DNA from: Verrucomicrobiota bacterium
GTDB lineage: Bacteria; Verrucomicrobiota; Verrucomicrobiia; Chthoniobacterales; UBA6821
Reading direction: 5' to 3'
NCBI GenBank assembly: GCA_016871655.1
Contig: VHCR01000057.1
Location: 1 to 7,963, forward strand
Length of the DNA: 7,963 nt
Made by a program: the position numbers and the translations under genes
The notes under the pieces: generated by a model
The model's database searches: none
What the model saw: the letters and a program-made list of their open reading frames with translations, nothing else
Told to the model about the DNA's origin: nothing
In this document: positions 5,306-7,963 of the stretch, piece by piece
How positions within the stretch are numbered: the first letter of the stretch is position 1
How the letters are laid out: each line of letters opens with the position of its first letter

Positions 5306-7219
5306 TTAATTTTTATAATTTCGTGTTGCCGGATGAACGAATTCGTAATTGAGCGGCTCTTTGATGAGTGTCGGTTCTTTCCCCTCACCTTTGTATTGCC
5401 ATGCATGAACACAATTAAACAGTTCATCATTGCGCAGCGCCTCGCCATCGGGCAGTTGATACTCAACACGAAAATGTCCACCACACGATTCTTCGCGCGT
5501 GAGGGCATCACGACAGAGAAGTTCTGCTAATTCCAAAAAGTCAGCTACGCGTCCAGCGGACTCGAGCGCCTGATTAAATGAGGCTCCTGAGCCTGGAATA
5601 CAAACCTCTTTCCAGAATCGCTCCCGCATTTTTGGAATTTCTGCGAGTGCTTCCGTCAAACTCTCGCGACTTCGTGCCATACCGCATTTTTCCCAAAGGA
5701 GCATTCCTAACTCGCGATGAAAGCGTTTCGAAGAAACCGTACCGCCGACTTCTAACAAACGATTCACGCGCATACGGACAGCTGCTTCCGCCTCTTCAAA
5801 CTCAGGCGATTCAGTTGTCACTTTATTTCCAAATTGCGTGGAAAGATATTCGCCGAGTGTGTAAGGAACAATAAAGTATCCATCAGCAAGCCCCTGCATC
5901 AGCGCGCTAGCTCCCAAACGGTTTGCACCATGGTCCGAAAAATTCGCTTCGCCCAGAACGTAGAGCCCAGGCAAGTTGCTCATCAAATGATAATCAACCC
6001 ACAAGCCTCCCATCGTGTAGTGCAACGCTGGAAAAATGCGCATCGGTCGCTCGTAGGCATTTTCACCGGTGATGTTTTCATACATCTCAAAAAGATTTCC
6101 GTAGCGCTCTTCGACTACTTTTTTTCCAAGGCGTGCAATCGCATCTTTAAAGTCGAGATAGACGCCAAGGCCTCCAGGGCCAACGCCACGGCCCTCGTCA
6201 CAAACTTCCTTTGCGCTTCGTGAAGAAATATCGCGTGGCGCGAGATTGCCGTACGCAGGATATTTTCGTTCCAAATAATAATCACGATCCTCTTCCGGAA
6301 TCTCTTGAGGCGCGCGCTGATCTCCTTTTTTCTTGGGAACCCAAACGCGACCATCGTTTCGGAGCGATTCAGACATCAAAGTCAACTTCGATTGAAAATC
6401 ACTAGCAACAGGAATACACGTTGGATGAATCTGCGTGTAGCACGGATTTGCGAAGAGAGCCCCTCGTTTGTAGGCACGCCAAATCGCAGTAGTGTTGCAA
6501 CCACGAGCATTGGTTGAAAGGTAGTAGACATTGCTATAGCCACCAGTCGCCAACATCACGGTGTCGGCAGCATGACGCGTCAGTTCACCGGTGAGAAGAT
6601 TGCGCACGATGATTCCCTTCGCGTGACCATTAACCACGACGAGATCGAGCATTTCGCTATGCGTGTGCATCGTCACACGACCGCTCTTAATTTGATGACT
6701 CAGCGAGGCATAAGCGCCAAGAAGCAGCTGTTGTCCCGTTTGCCCTCGTGCATAAAAAGTTCGAGAAACTTGCGCTCCACCGAAAGAGCGATTCGCTAGT
6801 TGCCCACCATACTCGCGCGCAAAAGGAACGCCTTGAGCGACGCACTGATCGATAATGTTACGTGAGACCTCAGCAAGCCGATAGACATTGGCTTCGCGAG
6901 CGCGGAAGTCACCGCCCTTGAGCGTGTCGTAAAAAAGACGCCAGACGCTGTCACCATCATTTTGATAATTTTTTGCGGCATTAATTCCCCCTTGCGCAGC
7001 AATGCTGTGAGCGCGACGCGGAGAATCTTGAAAGCAAAAACAATCAACGTTGTATCCTTGCTCCGCTAGTGTTGCAGCTGCAGAAGCTCCTGCCAGGCCC
7101 GACCCCACGACAATGACGCGAAACTTCCGTTTGTTCGCAGGATTGACCAACTTGGCATGCTCTTTGAAGTGTTGCCATTTTGTTTCGAGAGGGCCGGTGG
7201 GAATTTTTGGATCTAACAT
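5306..7219 (-). CDS. sdhA: Succinate dehydrogenase flavoprotein subunit
   Basis: SdhA oxidises succinate to fumarate with covalently bound FAD and passes electrons to SdhB. From the ATG at 7219 the protein has 637 residues, normal for the branch with a b558-type anchor. The N-terminal dinucleotide-binding loop is [12 protein letters not shown] (37-48). His71 in [14 protein letters not shown] is the expected covalent FAD attachment site. [10 protein letters not shown] (284-293) lies in the capping-domain region that supplies substrate-binding residues. HYTMGG (400-405) and [18 protein letters not shown] (423-440) are the conserved substrate and FAD C-terminal blocks. An in-frame ATG at 7280-7282 would add 21 residues, but these translate the upstream repeat and look artificial, whereas [12 protein letters not shown] is a plausible native start. 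There is no Shine-Dalgarno sequence; the leader is pyrimidine-rich and structured. The gene sits between sdhC and sdhB. Confidence 0.96.
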   Translation of the reverse strand: MLDPKIPTGPLETKWQHFKEHAKLVNPANKRKFRVIVVGSGLAGASAAATLAEQGYNVDCFCFQDSPRRAHSIAAQGGINAAKNYQNDGDSVWRLFYDTLKGGDFRAREANVYRLAEVSRNIIDQCVAQGVPFAREYGGQLANRSFGGAQVSRTFYARGQTGQQLLLGAYASLSHQIKSGRVTMHTHSEMLDLVVVNGHAKGIIVRNLLTGELTRHAADTVMLATGGYSNVYYLSTNARGCNTTAIWRAYKRGALFANPCYTQIHPTCIPVASDFQSKLTLMSESLRNDGRVWVPKKKGDQRAPQEIPEEDRDYYLERKYPAYGNLAPRDISSRSAKEVCDEGRGVGPGGLGVYLDFKDAIARLGKKVVEERYGNLFEMYENITGENAYERPMRIFPALHYTMGGLWVDYHLMSNLPGLYVLGEANFSDHGANRLGASALMQGLADGYFIVPYTLGEYLSTQFGNKVTTESPEFEEAEAAVRMRVNRLLEVGGTVSSKRFHRELGMLLWEKCGMARSRESLTEALAEIPKMRERFWKEVCIPGSGASFNQALESAGRVADFLELAELLCRDALTREESCGGHFRVEYQLPDGEALRNDELFNCVHAWQYKGEGKEPTLIKEPLNYEFVHPATRNYKN

Positions 7220-7234
7220 ACAAGGCAGGAGATA

Positions 7235-7344
7235 GAAGATAGAAGATGGGAAATGGGAGATGTGCTTTGGTAACACAGACAAAAGTAATAATTATTTTTG
7301 CCGAAGGCCTTGATCCTATCTTCCATCTTCCATCTTCTATCTTC
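7235..7344. repeat. Heptamer repeats forming a long inverted repeat between sdhC and sdhA
   Basis: The right side (7317-7344) is made of four near-copies of a 7-bp unit, ATCTTCC/ATCTTCT. The left side (7235-7262) carries the complementary orientation, with units close to GAAGATA and GAAGATG. Aligning the left arm with the reverse complement of the right arm gives 24 matches in 28 positions, the first 15 perfect. The loop is 54 nt (7263-7316) and contains a smaller GCC-GAA-GGC element at 7300-7308. In the sdh transcript this would fold into a long hairpin whose 3' arm ends about 15 nt before the sdhA ATG. It may tune sdhA translation, stabilise or process the sdhC-sdhAB mRNA, or be a dispersed intergenic repeat without a function. 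Confidence 0.85.
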
Positions 7345-7376
7345 ACAATTTTCTTTGCATTTGATGATCATAAATT

Positions 7377-7963
7377 TTATTTAATGATACTGAACAAAAT
7401 TGCTGCTGGGATCGAGGCGTAGCCGAGAAAGAAAAGCCAAGCAACGACCTTGCCTGCGATTTCAAAACGAGGGCGCCATTTTTTGTTGCTGATCCCAAGG
7501 GTTTGAAAAAGACTAGCGATGCCGTGATTCAAGTGCAGCGCGAGAAATCCAACACTCAGCAAATAAAATCCAGCAACCCATGGATTCTGAAACGCACTCA
7601 CCAACATCCGATAGACATCGTGGCGACCAGCCGCATCCATCCATTCTTTCGATTCAGGATTCACCCACTCCCACGTAAATTGGGCTAGGTGAAAAAGCAC
7701 GAATCCAAAAACAACCAACCCAGAAAGCCTCATGGTACGAGCGTAAAGGGTGGTCTCAAGTGTTTTAGCAACTGCATATTTTTGTGGATGCGCCTGACGA
7801 TTTTCTCGCCAGAGCAACATCGTAAAATAAATATGCAACACAGCTACAGCAATAAGGCCTAGGCGTGCGATCCACAATAATTTTCCTAAATGATGCAAAT
7901 TTGCAGCATATCCATTCACCGCATCAGGTCCTAAGAAAATTGAGAGATTTCCGAGAAGATGAA
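7377..7963 (-). CDS. sdhC: Succinate dehydrogenase cytochrome b558-type membrane subunit, 5' end outside window
   Basis: This is the single membrane anchor that binds haem b and quinone for SdhAB. About 194 residues are visible, starting with HLLGNLSIFLGPDAVNGYAA. The family is usually about 210-240 residues, so the first helix is mostly missing. A GTG codon at 7919 is internal, because the conserved HLLGNLSIFLGPDAV segment lies upstream of it. Four further hydrophobic helices follow: around WIARLGLIAVAVLHIYFTM, GLVVFGFVLFHLAQF, VAGFYLLSVGFLALHLNHG and VAWLFFLGYASIPAAILFS. His residues in HLLGNL, VLHIYF, LFHLAQ and ALHLNHG fit the haem-ligand pattern of this five-helix family. It is the first gene of the visible sdhC-sdhA-sdhB series. 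The promoter is outside the window, and 157 nt separate it from sdhA. Confidence 0.92.
   Translation of the reverse strand, partial: HLLGNLSIFLGPDAVNGYAANLHHLGKLLWIARLGLIAVAVLHIYFTMLLWRENRQAHPQKYAVAKTLETTLYARTMRLSGLVVFGFVLFHLAQFTWEWVNPESKEWMDAAGRHDVYRMLVSAFQNPWVAGFYLLSVGFLALHLNHGIASLFQTLGISNKKWRPRFEIAGKVVAWLFFLGYASIPAAILFSIIK

Noticed and set aside
5333..6799. Plus-strand open frames across sdhA
   Set aside because: They are antisense to a strongly conserved flavoprotein gene and show no domain of their own.
7220..7282. Upstream ATG that would extend SdhA by 21 residues
   Set aside because: The extension translates the repeat sequence ([12 protein letters not shown]) and is not expected in SdhA; the ATG at 7219 gives a natural start and normal length.
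7300..7308. GCC-GAA-GGC hairpin as an intrinsic terminator between sdhC and sdhA
   Set aside because: The stem is only 3 bp and is followed by A's, not T's, on the sdh strand.
7377..7919. sdhC taken as complete from a GTG at 7919
   Set aside because: The frame stays open to the window edge and encodes the conserved HLLGNLSIFLGPDAV segment upstream of that GTG, so the gene is 5'-truncated by the window.

Overview
The window looks like chromosomal DNA of a Gram-negative bacterium of moderate G+C (judged by eye, not computed). It holds two metabolic gene blocks that face each other. The succinate dehydrogenase genes are of the single-membrane-subunit cytochrome b558 type, in the order sdhC-sdhA-sdhB. 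That type is known from Bacteroidota, Chlamydiota and other PVC-group bacteria, and some former Deltaproteobacteria. Recognisable Shine-Dalgarno sequences are missing ahead of nearly every start. I cannot name the genus. An environmental Chlamydiota/PVC-like or Bacteroidota-like source is a guess.

Plus strand, positions 1-3968: a histidine utilisation (hut) block. It starts inside hutH (C-terminal part only). A 173-nt gap with a 9-bp tandem repeat follows, then hutG (formimidoylglutamase), two small-to-medium unknown genes, and hutI (imidazolonepropionase). The second unknown gene encodes a nucleotidyltransferase-fold protein that overlaps hutI by 4 nt. HutH, HutI and HutG cover steps 1, 3 and 4 of histidine to glutamate plus formamide. 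Urocanase (hutU) is not in the window and may lie upstream of hutH. The unknown pair resembles a toxin-antitoxin-like module lodged inside a catabolic operon, but this is inference.

Plus strand, positions 3969-4544: a short spacer with a weak hairpin, then a gene for a small exported protein of unknown function. Its stop codon directly abuts the stop codon of sdhB on the other strand.

Minus strand, positions 4545-7963: sdhC (5' end outside the window), sdhA and sdhB, transcribed right to left. The complex oxidises succinate at the cytoplasmic membrane and passes electrons to quinone. Glutamate from the hut pathway could feed the TCA cycle at 2-oxoglutarate, upstream of this step. The 157-nt gap between sdhC and sdhA holds heptamer repeats arranged as a long inverted repeat, ending about 15 nt before the sdhA start codon.

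The points most worth a second look are the nucleotidyltransferase pair inside the hut operon, the inverted heptamer repeat before sdhA, a roughly 45-residue low-complexity insertion in HutG, and the unknown exported protein. Nothing here amounts to a clearly new system from sequence alone. There is no gene-free stretch longer than about 175 nt.
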